DNA from: Paenirhizobium selenitireducens ATCC BAA-1503
GTDB lineage: Bacteria; Pseudomonadota; Alphaproteobacteria; Rhizobiales; Rhizobiaceae
Assembly: GCF_000518785.1 (NCBI RefSeq)
Contig: NZ_JAEG01000002.1
Location: forward strand, 434,001-498,000
Length of the DNA stretch: 64,000 nt
Reading direction: 5' to 3'
Both the position numbers and the translations under genes were made by a program. The notes beneath the pieces are model-generated. The model was not told the origin of the DNA, searched no databases, and worked only from the letters and a program-made list of their open reading frames with translations. Of the stretch, positions 17,181 to 26,908 are shown piece after piece (the first letter of the stretch is position 1; the number at the start of each line of letters is the position of its first letter).

Positions 17181-18086
17181 TCAGCCGATTTCCACATCGA
17201 GGCCGATGTCGAGGGTCGGCGCGGCCATGGTGACCTTGGAAGTGGAGATGTAATCGACACCCGATTCGGCAATCGCGCGGATCGTCTGGATGTTCACGTT
17301 GCCGGACGCTTCCAGCATCACGCGGCCGACGGCCGACGAATATTCGGCACCCGAGAGCCCCTGATGCAGCCGGTTGATCTCGACCGCCTCGCGCAAAAGG
17401 TCCGGCCCCATATTGTCAAGCAGGATCGCATCCGGCCGTGCGCCCAGCGCCTCGCGCATCTGGCCGAGAGTATCGACCTCCACCTCGACCTTCACCAGAT
17501 GCCCGGCATAGGCGCGGGCAGCCTCGATGGCGGCGGCGACACCGCCGGCCACGGCGATATGGTTGTCCTTGATCAGAATGGCATCGTCCAGGCCGAAGCG
17601 GTGGTTGGATCCGCCGCCGAGGCGAACGGCGTATTTCTCCACCGCCCGCAGACCCGGCAGGGTTTTGCGCGTGCAGGTGACGCGGGCATGGGTGTGGGCG
17701 ATCTCGGCGGCGAAACGGGCCGTATAGGTCGCGACGCCCGAAAGATGCATCAGGAAATTCAAAGCGACCCGCTCGGCCGAGAGGATGGAGCGCGCCGGAC
17801 CTTCGACGCGGATGAGCGCATCGCCGGGCTTCACCCGGTCGCCGTCCGCGACCTTCGCCTGGAAGACGACCGAGGGATCGACGAGCCGGAAGGCGGCGCG
17901 CGCCAGTTCGATGCCGGCAATCACGCCGTCCTCGCGGCTGTTGAGCGCGGCCAGCGCCGTCTTTTCCGGTCCGATGGTGGCGTAGGTGGTGATGTCGCCG
18001 GCGCGGCCGAGATCCTCGATCAGCGCCGCCCGCACCTGATCCTCGACCATCAGCGGAAGCAATACGGGGCGAAGGGGCTCGGTCAT
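17181..18086 (-). CDS. nadC: Nicotinate-nucleotide pyrophosphorylase (quinolinate phosphoribosyltransferase)
   Basis: A 301-residue enzyme that turns quinolinate and PRPP into nicotinate mononucleotide, third step of de novo NAD synthesis. Family motifs are clear: ALIEDLGRAGDIT at the start, CTRKTLPGLRAVEKYAVRLGG, HRFGLDDAILIKDNH and ILLDNMGPDLL. It is the last gene of nadA-nadB-nadC, 22 bp after nadB, with AGGTAG upstream of its ATG. Confidence 0.96.
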   Translation of the reverse strand: MTEPLRPVLLPLMVEDQVRAALIEDLGRAGDITTYATIGPEKTALAALNSREDGVIAGIELARAAFRLVDPSVVFQAKVADGDRVKPGDALIRVEGPARSILSAERVALNFLMHLSGVATYTARFAAEIAHTHARVTCTRKTLPGLRAVEKYAVRLGGGSNHRFGLDDAILIKDNHIAVAGGVAAAIEAARAYAGHLVKVEVEVDTLGQMREALGARPDAILLDNMGPDLLREAVEINRLHQGLSGAEYSSAVGRVMLEASGNVNIQTIRAIAESGVDYISTSKVTMAAPTLDIGLDVEIG

Positions 18087-18108
18087 CGGATACTACCTCT
18101 GTCTTGGC

Positions 18109-19701
18109 TCAGCCGGCGATTTCGGCGGCGATGCGTTCGGCATCCTTGAGGGTCATGAAGGTGCGGTGGCGCAGGGCCTCTACCGGTTCCGGGAAATCGG
18201 AACGGTAGTGCCCGCCGCGGCTCTCCTCGCGCTTGAGCGCAGCCGTCGCGATCAGTTTGGCGGCGATCGCCATATTGGAGAAACGCACCCGCCTGTTGAT
18301 GCCTTCGAGACGAACGATCTGGCGAATCAGGTCCTTCAGGCCCTCGGCCTCGCGGATCACGCCGGCATGGGCCGACATCTCGCGGCGCAGCGCCTTCAGT
18401 TCGGCGCTGTCTTCCAGCGTCACCAGCTCGTCGTTCTCGCCGGCATCCTTCGGCCATTCATAGAGCGAGGATTCCGGCAGCATGCCCTTGATGCTCTCGG
18501 CGATCCGGGCGGCAAACACGACCGCCTCCAGCAGCGAATTGGAGGCCAGGCGGTTGGCGCCGTGCACGCCGGTCGAGGTCACCTCGCCGGCCGCCCAAAG
18601 CCCGTCGACCGTGGTCTTGCCATCGGCGTCCACCAGCACGCCGCCCATGTGGTAATGCACGGCGGGCACGACCGGGATGGGCTGGGTCACCGGGTCGATG
18701 CCCGCTGCTTTGCACGAGGCGTAGACGGTCGGGAAGAGATCGGGGAAATGCGCGCCGACCGCCTTGGTGCAATCGAGGAAGGCGCCGCGGCCGGCCTTCA
18801 CCTCGGCAAAGACGCCGCGCGCCACGATGTCACGCGGCGCAAGCTCGGCATCGGCATGCAGGTCCGTCATGAAGCGATGCCCGGCGCGGTTGATCAGGAT
18901 CGCACCATCGCCGCGCAGCGCCTCGGTGGCGAGCGGCGCCGGGTCCTGGCCGATGTCGATGGCGGTCGGGTGGAACTGGACGAATTCCGGATCGGCGATC
19001 ATCGCACCCGCCTTGGCGGCCATGCCGACGCCGGCGCCGCGCGCCTCGGCCGGATTGGTGGTCACCTGGTAGAGATGGCCGATGCCGCCCGAGCAGAGCA
19101 CCACGGCGCGGGCCGGAAAGGCGACGCGGGTCTTCGACTGGCCGGCATCCGGACGGGCGATGACGCCGGAAACGAAGCGCCCCTCGGCCACCAGTTCCTC
19201 AACGACATAGCCTTCCATCACGCGGATCGACGGCGTCTTGCGCACGGTGGCGATCAGCGCCTCCATGATGGCCCGGCCCGCCTGGTCACCCTTGACGCGG
19301 ACGATGCGGCGCTCGGAATGGGCGGCCTCGCGCGACAGCAGCAGGTGGCCTTCGAGATCGCGGTCGAACGGAACGCCATAGGCGAGGAGGTCGCGGATGC
19401 GGTCCGGGCCTTCTGAGATCATCAGGCGGGCGATGCGTTCATCGACGATCCCGGCACCGGCCGCCAGCGTATCGGCAAGGTGCTTTTCAAAGGTGTCGCC
19501 CGGGCTCATCGCCGCGGCGATGCCGCCCTGCGCCCAGGCGGAAGAGGCCCCCTGGCCGATCGGGGCTGCAGCAAGCACGGTCACCGGACGCGGCGCGAGC
19601 TTCAGGGCGCAGAACAGCCCCGCCAGGCCGCCGCCGATGATGACGATGTCGTCGACGCCCTGCCAGGATTGCGGGCGCATGGATTCAAGATTCGTGGGCA
19701 T
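18109..19701 (-). CDS. nadB: L-aspartate oxidase
   Basis: A 530-residue flavoprotein that oxidises aspartate to iminoaspartate, the first step of NAD synthesis. The FAD dinucleotide motif is [15 protein letters not shown] near residue 21; other fumarate-reductase-family motifs include [13 protein letters not shown], the VQFHPTA substrate region and [15 protein letters not shown]. The C-terminal helical part (about 400-520) is complete. Start MPTNLESM at 19701 has GGAG about 10 bp upstream. It lies between nadA and nadC in one operon. Confidence 0.96.
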   Translation of the reverse strand: MPTNLESMRPQSWQGVDDIVIIGGGLAGLFCALKLAPRPVTVLAAAPIGQGASSAWAQGGIAAAMSPGDTFEKHLADTLAAGAGIVDERIARLMISEGPDRIRDLLAYGVPFDRDLEGHLLLSREAAHSERRIVRVKGDQAGRAIMEALIATVRKTPSIRVMEGYVVEELVAEGRFVSGVIARPDAGQSKTRVAFPARAVVLCSGGIGHLYQVTTNPAEARGAGVGMAAKAGAMIADPEFVQFHPTAIDIGQDPAPLATEALRGDGAILINRAGHRFMTDLHADAELAPRDIVARGVFAEVKAGRGAFLDCTKAVGAHFPDLFPTVYASCKAAGIDPVTQPIPVVPAVHYHMGGVLVDADGKTTVDGLWAAGEVTSTGVHGANRLASNSLLEAVVFAARIAESIKGMLPESSLYEWPKDAGENDELVTLEDSAELKALRREMSAHAGVIREAEGLKDLIRQIVRLEGINRRVRFSNMAIAAKLIATAALKREESRGGHYRSDFPEPVEALRHRTFMTLKDAERIAAEIAG

Positions 19702-19736
19702 TCAGGCAATCTCCGCCGGCGAGACGCCGGTCCTCG

Positions 19737-20816
19737 TCAATTCTTCAGATTGATCATGCGCTCGACCGCGAGGCGCGCCCGACCGGCGATCGCCGGATCG
19801 ACCACGACCTCCTCCGTCATGAAGAGCAGGCTGTCGAGGATCTTCGGCAGCGTGATGCGCTTCATGTGCGGACAGAGATTACACGGCTTGACGAAGTCGA
19901 CGTCGGGCACTTCCGCCTGGATGTTGGAGGCCATGGAGCATTCGGTCACCAGCAGCACACGGCCCGGGCGCTTCGTCTTGACATAGTCGATCATGCCCGA
20001 GGTCGAGCCGGCATAGTCGGAGACAGCCAGAACGCTCGGATGGCATTCCGGATGGGCGACGATCTCGATCGAGGGATCGGCCGCCTTGTATTCCATCAGC
20101 TCTTCCGCAGTGAAGCGCTCATGCACTTCGCAATGGCCCTGCCAGGTGAGGATCTTCTTGCTTGTCTGCTTGGCGACGTTCATCGCCAGATATTCGTCGG
20201 GAATGCAGAGCACCGTGTCCGACTCGAAGCTGTCGACCACGGCAACTGCATTCGACGAGGTGCAGCAGATGTCGGTCTCGGCCTTCACGTCGGCCGAGGT
20301 GTTGACATAGGTAACGACCGGCACGCCCGGATAGCGCGCCTTGAGCGCCCGCACATCGGCACCGGTAATCGATTCCGACAGCGAGCAGCCGGCCCGGCCG
20401 TCGGGGATCAGCACGGTCTTTTGCGGATTGAGCAGTTTCGAAGTCTCGGCCATGAAGTGCACGCCGCACTGGACGATGATCTCGGCATCGACCCGCGTGG
20501 CGTCGCGGGCGAGCTGCAACGAATCGCCCTTGATGTCGGCGACGCAGTGGAAGATTTCCGGCGTCTGGTAATTGTGCGCGAGGATGACCGCGCCGCGTTC
20601 CTTCTTGATGCGATTGATGGTGTGGATATAGGGCGCGAAGACCGGCCATTCGATCGCCGGGATGAAGGCCTTGACCCGCTCGTAGAAATGCTCGGTTTCC
20701 TTTGCCACCGCCGGGGTGAAGGACAGATCTGGCCGTTCCAGAACGCCGAAACGTTCCGCCGCCGTCTGCGATTGGCGCATCTGGGCAAGATTGCCGGTCC
20801 CTGAGATATGTGCCAT
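19737..20816 (-). CDS. nadA: Quinolinate synthase
   Basis: A 359-residue [4Fe-4S] enzyme that condenses iminoaspartate with dihydroxyacetone phosphate. The three cluster cysteines are in [11 protein letters not shown], in a mid-protein [10 protein letters not shown] segment and in [20 protein letters not shown] and HPECHPSV are further family motifs. The start at 20816 (MAHISGTGN) has a strong GGAGAGAGGG about 12 bp upstream and is preferred over a start ten codons earlier. It is the first gene of nadABC; the promoter region holds a 15-bp palindrome 34-48 bp ahead of the start. Confidence 0.95.
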   Translation of the reverse strand: MAHISGTGNLAQMRQSQTAAERFGVLERPDLSFTPAVAKETEHFYERVKAFIPAIEWPVFAPYIHTINRIKKERGAVILAHNYQTPEIFHCVADIKGDSLQLARDATRVDAEIIVQCGVHFMAETSKLLNPQKTVLIPDGRAGCSLSESITGADVRALKARYPGVPVVTYVNTSADVKAETDICCTSSNAVAVVDSFESDTVLCIPDEYLAMNVAKQTSKKILTWQGHCEVHERFTAEELMEYKAADPSIEIVAHPECHPSVLAVSDYAGSTSGMIDYVKTKRPGRVLLVTECSMASNIQAEVPDVDFVKPCNLCPHMKRITLPKILDSLLFMTEEVVVDPAIAGRARLAVERMINLKN

Positions 20817-20849
20817 GCCGAACCCTCTCTCCAGTTGGCAACCCACTTA

Positions 20850-20864
20850 TGCTCAAATTGAGCA
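20850..20864. promoter_or_regulatory. Palindrome upstream of nadABC, candidate NAD-regulator operator
   Basis: TGCTCAA at 20850-20856 and TTGAGCA at 20858-20864 form a perfect dyad around one central A, 34 bp before the nadA start codon. The position overlaps where the promoter should be, which suits a repressor. The likely binder is the NrtR/NadQ-like protein encoded at 15049-16020; that link is inference. Confidence 0.6.
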
Positions 20865-21047
20865 AAAATAGGATCAAAGAAAACCGGCCAGAGCCGGTGA
20901 CGTTGATTTAGAAAGTTTTATGACGGTTTGCAAGGGCGATAAATCGCGCTGCCGGCTGGTTCTGCCTGTTTGGTGACCATGCTCTCTTTCCGGATTGGTG
21001 AAAACAGGTAGTGTCGTGCGATGCACGGCAAGCTGCCGAGAGGTCCC

Positions 21048-23816
21048 ATGCTTGAACTTTTAGCGCTCATTCTGATCATCATCCTGTTCGTCAACAACCG
21101 TAGCGCCTTCAAGCGCATCGACGCGATGGAGAAGCATATCGGAACGCTGTCGGAGCAGGTCGCGCGCCTGACATCGTCCGGCGCAACCGCACCGGTGGCC
21201 GAACCGACAGAGATCGAAGCGGGCGAGCAGATCGCCCTCGCCGAGGCGCCGGCCCGGTCGCCGGACGTGCCGATTACAGCGATGGCGGACGCCACCGCCG
21301 AGGGGCAGACGGTGGCCGAGGCCCCGGCAGAGGAGCCGGCCGAGCAGCCTATCCCATCCAGGCCTGTCTTTGCCCCGGCCGCCCGGAGCGAAAGCCTGGA
21401 AAACTATCTCGGCGCGCGTTGGGCCGTCTGGGCCGGTGGTCTTGCGCTGGCGCTCGGCGGCCTCTTCCTCGTCCGTTATTCGATCGAGAGCGGCCTGCTC
21501 GGCCCCGGCGTCAGGCTTTCGCTGGCCGCCCTTTTCGGCCTGCTGCTCGTGGCGGGAGGCGAAATCGTCCGTCGCAAGGCCCTGCCCCAGGCGGCGGCGC
21601 TCTACGACAATGCGATGATCCCCGGGATCCTCACGGCGGCCGGTACCTTGTCCCTGTTCGGCGCAATCTACGCCGCGCACGGGATCTACGAATTCATCGG
21701 CCCGACCCTTGCCTTCCTGCTGCTGGCGCTCGTCGCCTTTGCCACGCTCGGCCTGTCGCTGCTGCACGGCCAGGCGCTCGCCGGTCTGGGGCTTGCTGCA
21801 TCGCTCGCCACGCCCGCGCTGGTGTCCAGCACCTCGCCGAACCCGTGGACGCTGTTTTCCTTCCTCACCGTCTCGCTCGTCGCAACCGCGGCCGCGGCGC
21901 GGCTGAAAACCTGGCGCGTGGTGCCGGTTCTGGCCAATGCCGGGCTCGGGCTGTGGGCAATCGTCTACATCCTGTTCAGCGACGGGGTCGAGCTGGCGCC
22001 GGTAACGCTGGCGCTGATTGCGTTGACCGCCAGTGCGCTGCTGATCTGGCCGGCCGAAGCCTTCGAGACGGATCGGGCCGCAGACCACCTGAACTGGCCG
22101 AACCTCGGCCGCGCCTTCACCCGCAAGCCGGCCGGGCTCTGGCTGTCGGTTTCGCTTGCGGTGTTCTTTCCCGCACTTGCCATCGTCGCCGTCGGCGTGG
22201 CGGCGGATCTCAATCCGCTGTTTGCCATGGCGGCCCTGATCGCCGCGCTGGCGGCCGCCGGAGCTGCCCGTCGGGGCGCCGCCTGGCCGGCCGTCGTGGC
22301 CGCATCCAGCGCTCTTCTCTGCCTCGGGCTCAACGCCGTCGCAACGACGGACCTCGTCCAGGGATTCGACACCGGCCTTGGCGGCGACACACCGCTCCCC
22401 GGCCTGGACGGACAGTCGATGGCGATCTCGCTTGGCCTTGGCGCCGTCTTCCTGCTGTGCGGCCTTGCCTTCATTCGCCGCCGGGGTGCGGCCGATGCCG
22501 TGCTGTCGACGCTCTGGGCCGCCCTTGCGGCCGCCGTTCCGGTCACGATCGCCTCGATCAGCTTCGTGCAATACGGCGTCTATGCGCGGGACTGGACGCA
22601 CGGGCTCTATGGTCTTGCGCTCGGCCTCGTGCTGCTGGGCGCGACCGAGTTTTTCGCGCGCGCCGGGCTCGCCACCACGCTTCGCCGTGGCCTCGACCTG
22701 CTGATCGCCGGCTCGTTCGCCGCCTTCGCCTTCAGCCTGCACATGCTGACCGATGGTATCGTCACCACCATCCTTCTGCCGATCCTCGGCTTCGCCTACC
22801 TGATGGCCAACCGCGTGCGGCCGTGGAGCGGTCTGCCCTGGATCATGGTTGCCGCCCTTGTCTGCGTACTCGCGAGGATCGCGTTCGACCCGACATTGGT
22901 CGGGCCGGAACATCTCTCCACGACGCCATTGTTCAATGCCCTTCTCCCCGGCTACGGCATTCCGGCGATCCTGGCGATCCTCTCGGCCTATGAATTGCGC
23001 AACTGGCCGGGCTTTCGCGTACGCAACGCGTTGCAGGGGCTCGCCAGCCTTCTCGGGCTATTGGCGGTCGCCATCCTCGTCCGACATGCGATGAACGGCG
23101 GCGTGCTCGACGACAGCGTGCCGACGCTCGGCGAACAGTCGATCTACACGCTGCTGATCACCGGGCTCTCCGGCATCCTGATGACGCTCGACCTCAAGTC
23201 GCCAAGCCCGGTCTTCCGCTATGGCTCGATGGTGGCCGGCGTGCTGTCGATGGCCAATGTGCTGGTCTTGCATCTCTTCGCGCTCAACCCGTTCTTCACC
23301 GGCGAAAGCACGGGGTCCTGGCCGCTCGTCAACCTGCTGCTGATCGGCTACCTGCTGCCCGGCCTCGCCTATGCGGGCCTCGCCTTCTACGCCCGCGACA
23401 AGCGCCCGCTCCCTTACGTGGCCGCACTCGCGATCAGCGGTGCCGTGCTCGGCTTCGCCTGGGTCACGCTCTCGGTGCGGCGATTCTGGCACGGGGAGTT
23501 CATCGCCTCCTGGAAAGGCTTCGAGCAGGCCGAGACCTACACCTATTCGGTCGCCTGGCTTGCCATCGGCGTCGGCCTTCTGGCGCTCGGCACGAAATTC
23601 GATGCACGCAGCCTGAGGCTCGCCTCGGCCGTCCTGGTGTTCATCTCCGTCGGCAAGGCCTTCCTGATCGACATGAGCCATCTCGAGGGCGTTCTGAGGG
23701 CGCTTTCCTTCATCGGCCTCGGCGTGGTGCTGATCGGCATCGGTCTCTTCTACCAGAAGATCCTGACCAACCGGCGGGCGCAGCCGGACGCCACAGTGGT
23801 GGAGGAAAACGGCTGA
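21048..23816 (+). CDS. DUF2339 polytopic membrane protein
   Basis: A 922-residue protein with one N-terminal hydrophobic helix (LELLALILIIILFV), a roughly 100-residue coiled/charged Ala-Pro-rich segment, and then more than twenty hydrophobic helices to the C terminus. The motif ENYLGARWAVWAGGLALALGG at the first inner helix is the DUF2339 hallmark. Function is unknown. The ATG at 21048 with GAGAGG just upstream is preferred over one at 21021. It starts a same-strand run with the HD and MOSC genes but is divergent from nadABC. Confidence 0.85.
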   Translation: MLELLALILIIILFVNNRSAFKRIDAMEKHIGTLSEQVARLTSSGATAPVAEPTEIEAGEQIALAEAPARSPDVPITAMADATAEGQTVAEAPAEEPAEQPIPSRPVFAPAARSESLENYLGARWAVWAGGLALALGGLFLVRYSIESGLLGPGVRLSLAALFGLLLVAGGEIVRRKALPQAAALYDNAMIPGILTAAGTLSLFGAIYAAHGIYEFIGPTLAFLLLALVAFATLGLSLLHGQALAGLGLAASLATPALVSSTSPNPWTLFSFLTVSLVATAAAARLKTWRVVPVLANAGLGLWAIVYILFSDGVELAPVTLALIALTASALLIWPAEAFETDRAADHLNWPNLGRAFTRKPAGLWLSVSLAVFFPALAIVAVGVAADLNPLFAMAALIAALAAAGAARRGAAWPAVVAASSALLCLGLNAVATTDLVQGFDTGLGGDTPLPGLDGQSMAISLGLGAVFLLCGLAFIRRRGAADAVLSTLWAALAAAVPVTIASISFVQYGVYARDWTHGLYGLALGLVLLGATEFFARAGLATTLRRGLDLLIAGSFAAFAFSLHMLTDGIVTTILLPILGFAYLMANRVRPWSGLPWIMVAALVCVLARIAFDPTLVGPEHLSTTPLFNALLPGYGIPAILAILSAYELRNWPGFRVRNALQGLASLLGLLAVAILVRHAMNGGVLDDSVPTLGEQSIYTLLITGLSGILMTLDLKSPSPVFRYGSMVAGVLSMANVLVLHLFALNPFFTGESTGSWPLVNLLLIGYLLPGLAYAGLAFYARDKRPLPYVAALAISGAVLGFAWVTLSVRRFWHGEFIASWKGFEQAETYTYSVAWLAIGVGLLALGTKFDARSLRLASAVLVFISVGKAFLIDMSHLEGVLRALSFIGLGVVLIGIGLFYQKILTNRRAQPDATVVEENG

Positions 23817-23885
23817 TCACGGTTGCCATAGCCGGGCGCGGTCCCCTAGATGGTCACCGCTTCCCTTTGCCAATCTGGACCTGCC

Positions 23886-24539
23886 ATGACGAACGGCTTT
23901 AGCGAAACCGCCTTTGACCCGCATGAGGCACTCGCCCGCGATCTCCTCGCCCACGCCGTGTCGGGCGACGACGGCTCGCACGACCTCGCCCATATCCACC
24001 GCGTCTTCCGCAACGCCATGCGCATCCACGCCGCGGAGGGCGGCAATAGCCGCGTGCTGGCGGCCGCCGTGCTGCTGCACGACTGCGTCGCGGTCGAGAA
24101 AAGCTCGCCGCTCCGGTCCCAGGCCTCGCGGCTTGCGGCCGAAAAGGCCAGCGACATCCTGGCCGGTCTTGGCTGGGACAGCGCCGAGATCGCGGCCGTC
24201 GCCCATGCGATCGCCACGCACAGCTTCTCCGCCGCCCTGGCGCCCGAGACGATTGAAGCGAAGATCCTGCAGGATGCGGACCGGCTCGATGCGATCGGCA
24301 TGGTCGGAGCCGCGCGCTGCTTCTACACCGCCGGGCGCATGGGTTCGGCACTCTACGATCCGGCCGATCCCCTGGCGAAGCATCGCGCCCTTGACGACCG
24401 GGCCTTCGCCATCGACCATTTCGCCGCCAAGTTGTTCAAGCTGTCCGACAATTTCCAGACCGAGGCGGGCCGCCTGATGGCCCGCGAGCGCCACGACCGG
24501 CTGAAGACGGTCCTGGCGCAGTTAATCGACGAGATCTGA
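23886..24539 (+). CDS. HD-domain phosphohydrolase
   Basis: A 217-residue cytoplasmic HD protein. The metal ligands are in DLAHIHRVFRNA (first His), VLLHDCVAVE (HD) and LQDADRLDAIG (final Asp). It resembles the YedJ/YpgQ group of uncharacterised HD hydrolases, some of which cleave nucleotides. The ATG at 23886 (MTNGFSETA) is preferred over an upstream one at 23850. The MOSC gene starts 10 bp after its stop. Confidence 0.83.
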   Translation: MTNGFSETAFDPHEALARDLLAHAVSGDDGSHDLAHIHRVFRNAMRIHAAEGGNSRVLAAAVLLHDCVAVEKSSPLRSQASRLAAEKASDILAGLGWDSAEIAAVAHAIATHSFSAALAPETIEAKILQDADRLDAIGMVGAARCFYTAGRMGSALYDPADPLAKHRALDDRAFAIDHFAAKLFKLSDNFQTEAGRLMARERHDRLKTVLAQLIDEI

Positions 24540-24549
24540 GGCTCAAGAA

Positions 24550-25398
24550 ATGCACGTCACCGAACTCAACATCTATCCCTTGAAGAGCGGCCGCGGCATT
24601 GCCCTGCCCGCCGCGCGCATCGACGCCCTTGGCCTTGCCGGCGACCGGCGGATGATGCTGACCGACCCGTCCGGACATTTCATCACCCAGCGGGAACTGC
24701 CGGCGCTCGCAACTCTGACCGCCCTGCCGCAGTCGACGCACCTGCAATTGTCGCTTGCCGACGGCCGCGAGATGATGGTGGCGCCGCCGCATCCCGAGCG
24801 ACGCATGGATGTCGCCATCTGGAAATCGATCGTCAGCGCGGCGGTCGCCGAAGACAGCGTCAACAGCCGGCTGTCGGAATGGTTCGGCCGCGAGGTGAAG
24901 CTGGTCTTCTTCGACGGCGGGGCCAGCCGCACCGCCACCAGGGATTGGGCAGGCCCCGACAGCCCGATGAGCTTCGCCGACGGCTATCAGGTGCTCGTCA
25001 CCACGACCGGATCGCTCTCGGCCATCAACGCGGATATGGCCGCCCATGGGGAGGGATCAGTCGGCATGGAGCGCTTCCGACCGAACGTGGTCGTGGAATG
25101 CGACGAGGCCTGGGCCGAGGACCGTTGGGCGGCGATCGAGATCGGCGGCATCCGCTTCGATCTGGTCAAACCCTGCCCGCGCTGCATCATGACCACACAG
25201 GACCAGCAGACCGGGTCGCGCGACGGCGCCAACCCGATGCCGGCCATGGGCCGCATTCGCATGTCCGCCGACCGCCGCGTGCCCGGCCCGCTGTTCGGCT
25301 GGAACGCCGTCCCGCGTGGCGAAGGCAAGGTGGCACTCGGCGATATCGTCCAGGTAATCGAGCGGAAGCCGGACAGCTGGGCGATCAAAAAACGTTAG
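24550..25398 (+). CDS. MOSC-domain protein (YcbX/mARC-like)
   Basis: A 282-residue protein with an N-terminal MOSC beta-barrel (LNIYPLKSGRGI, then LAGDRRMMLTDPSG) and a C-terminal MOSC domain containing RFRPNVVVE and KPCPRCIMTTQDQQTG. The conserved Cys in PRC is the molybdenum ligand in mARC/YcbX enzymes, which reduce N-hydroxylated compounds. No ferredoxin domain is attached, so it would need a separate electron donor. GAGGCTCAAGAA precedes the ATG. Confidence 0.87.
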   Translation: MHVTELNIYPLKSGRGIALPAARIDALGLAGDRRMMLTDPSGHFITQRELPALATLTALPQSTHLQLSLADGREMMVAPPHPERRMDVAIWKSIVSAAVAEDSVNSRLSEWFGREVKLVFFDGGASRTATRDWAGPDSPMSFADGYQVLVTTTGSLSAINADMAAHGEGSVGMERFRPNVVVECDEAWAEDRWAAIEIGGIRFDLVKPCPRCIMTTQDQQTGSRDGANPMPAMGRIRMSADRRVPGPLFGWNAVPRGEGKVALGDIVQVIERKPDSWAIKKR

Positions 25399-25614
25399 AG
25401 TGACGCCAGCCGCGATGAAGAACAAATATCTTCTGAGTGTAGTCTGATTGCGGGATCTATAGTTTATCGCGGGTTATTTCTTCTTCGGGATTCATTCATT
25501 TTTTACGACCTCCAACCATAGTGCCGGGATCGACAATACAACCGTCATGAACAGGCGGCAGGGAATCTTCGTCTCTGAGTCGAATTGTATTTTTTCAAAA
25601 ATTTGAGCCCGTCC

Positions 25615-26622
25615 ATGACCAGTATTATGACGAATGTCTCGGCCATTGCCGCACTGGACACATTGCGATCGATCAGCGGTCAGCTTGACACCACCCAGTC
25701 CCGCGTCTCGAGCGGCTACAGGGTTGCGACTGCGTCGGACAATGCGGCCTACTGGTCGATCGCCACCACCATGCGATCGGACAACAAGGCCCTCTCGGCC
25801 GTCGAAGACGCGCTCGCGATGAGCGCCGCCAAGGTAGATACGGCCTATACCGGCATGGATGCCGCCATTGGCGTGATCGACGAGATCAAGGCGAAATTCG
25901 TCGCCGCGCGCGAACCAGGCATCGACAAGGACAAGATCGCCGCAGAAGTCGACGAGTTGAAGAACCAGCTCGTGAGCATCGCCACCTCCGCGAGCTTCAA
26001 CGGGCAGAACTGGCTCTATCTCGAAACGGCGCAGGACGAAGCCAACGCGAACGACAAGGAACTGGTCGGTTCCTTCGTGCGCGCGGCCGACGGCACCGTC
26101 TCGATCGAAACCATCAAGGTGAACTATCGCGACGAGACACAGGCCGCCGAGCCGTCCGACACTTTTGCCCTGTTCGACTTCACGTCCGCGCATGTCGGCG
26201 ATCTCGGCATCCTGACCAGCCGCAACTTTGCCCTGGATGCCGGCCTGACGACGGAGTGGGTTCTGTTCAAGTCGCCGAGCCCGCTGGTCGCCGGCTATCC
26301 GGCGGTCACGGAGATGGCCCTGTCGTCATCCACGACCGATACCGAACTGGAAGAAATGATCACGGTGATCGATTCCGTCCTGCAATACACGATCGACACG
26401 ACAGCGACCTATGGCGCGCTGAGTTCGCGCATTACCATGCAGAGCGAATTCGTCGCCGACCTCAGCGACACCATCGACAGCGGCGTCGGCCGGCTCGTCG
26501 ATGCCGACATGAACGAGGAATCGACCCGTCTCAAGGCCCTGCAGACCCAGCAGCAGCTCGGTATCCAGTCGCTTTCGATCGCCAATTCCAATTCGCAGAC
26601 TGTCCTGTCGCTCTTCCAATAA
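25615..26622 (+). CDS. Flagellin
   Basis: A 335-residue flagellin of the rhizobial type. The N-terminal D0/D1 region contains LDTLRSISGQLDTTQSRVSS and SDNAAYWSIATTMRSD; the C-terminal D1/D0 part has VGRLVDADMNEESTRLKALQ and ends SQTVLSLFQ. The variable middle (about residues 140-260) is short. The ATG at 25615 begins MTSIMTNVSA, which matches family starts; another ATG is four codons on. No strong Shine-Dalgarno is visible. No flagellar assembly genes are in this window. The closely related second copy follows at 26909. Confidence 0.9.
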   Translation: MTSIMTNVSAIAALDTLRSISGQLDTTQSRVSSGYRVATASDNAAYWSIATTMRSDNKALSAVEDALAMSAAKVDTAYTGMDAAIGVIDEIKAKFVAAREPGIDKDKIAAEVDELKNQLVSIATSASFNGQNWLYLETAQDEANANDKELVGSFVRAADGTVSIETIKVNYRDETQAAEPSDTFALFDFTSAHVGDLGILTSRNFALDAGLTTEWVLFKSPSPLVAGYPAVTEMALSSSTTDTELEEMITVIDSVLQYTIDTTATYGALSSRITMQSEFVADLSDTIDSGVGRLVDADMNEESTRLKALQTQQQLGIQSLSIANSNSQTVLSLFQ

Positions 26623-26648
26623 AAAACGACACGGACCGCCCAACCAGA

Positions 26649-26673
26649 ATGGCATGACTAATACCCATGCCAT
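26649..26673 (+). terminator. Hairpin after the first flagellin gene
   Basis: ATGGCATG at 26649-26656 pairs with CATGCCAT at 26666-26673 around a 9-base loop, 26 bp after the flagellin stop. No T run follows, so it may be a mRNA 3' structure rather than a classical terminator. Confidence 0.35.
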
Positions 26674-26908
26674 CTTCGGCACACATATACTTATCCGCCG
26701 ATATATTCTCCAATGCAAAATCTCTGCAGAATTGTCCTGCGGATAAATTCCATACATCCATTCCACATCAAAGACCAAATGCAATTTAACACTAACTTTA
26801 ACTATTATTTTACAATGAAAAACTAGCATTTTGTTGCGCGACATATCGCCATGATCGGCGCCGGCCTCCGGAAGCGTATTGTCTACTAGCTCCAATTGAG
26901 TCTCATCC

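Noticed and set aside
17161-17182. GACAAAA/TTTTGTC inverted repeat overlapping the nadC stop
   Set aside because: AT-rich 7-bp stem overlapping coding DNA without a following T run; not a convincing nad operon terminator.
26678-26704. A GCCGATAT resembling the -10 of a sigma-28 flagellin promoter
   Set aside because: No matching -35 TAAA was found at the expected spacing, so the support is too weak.
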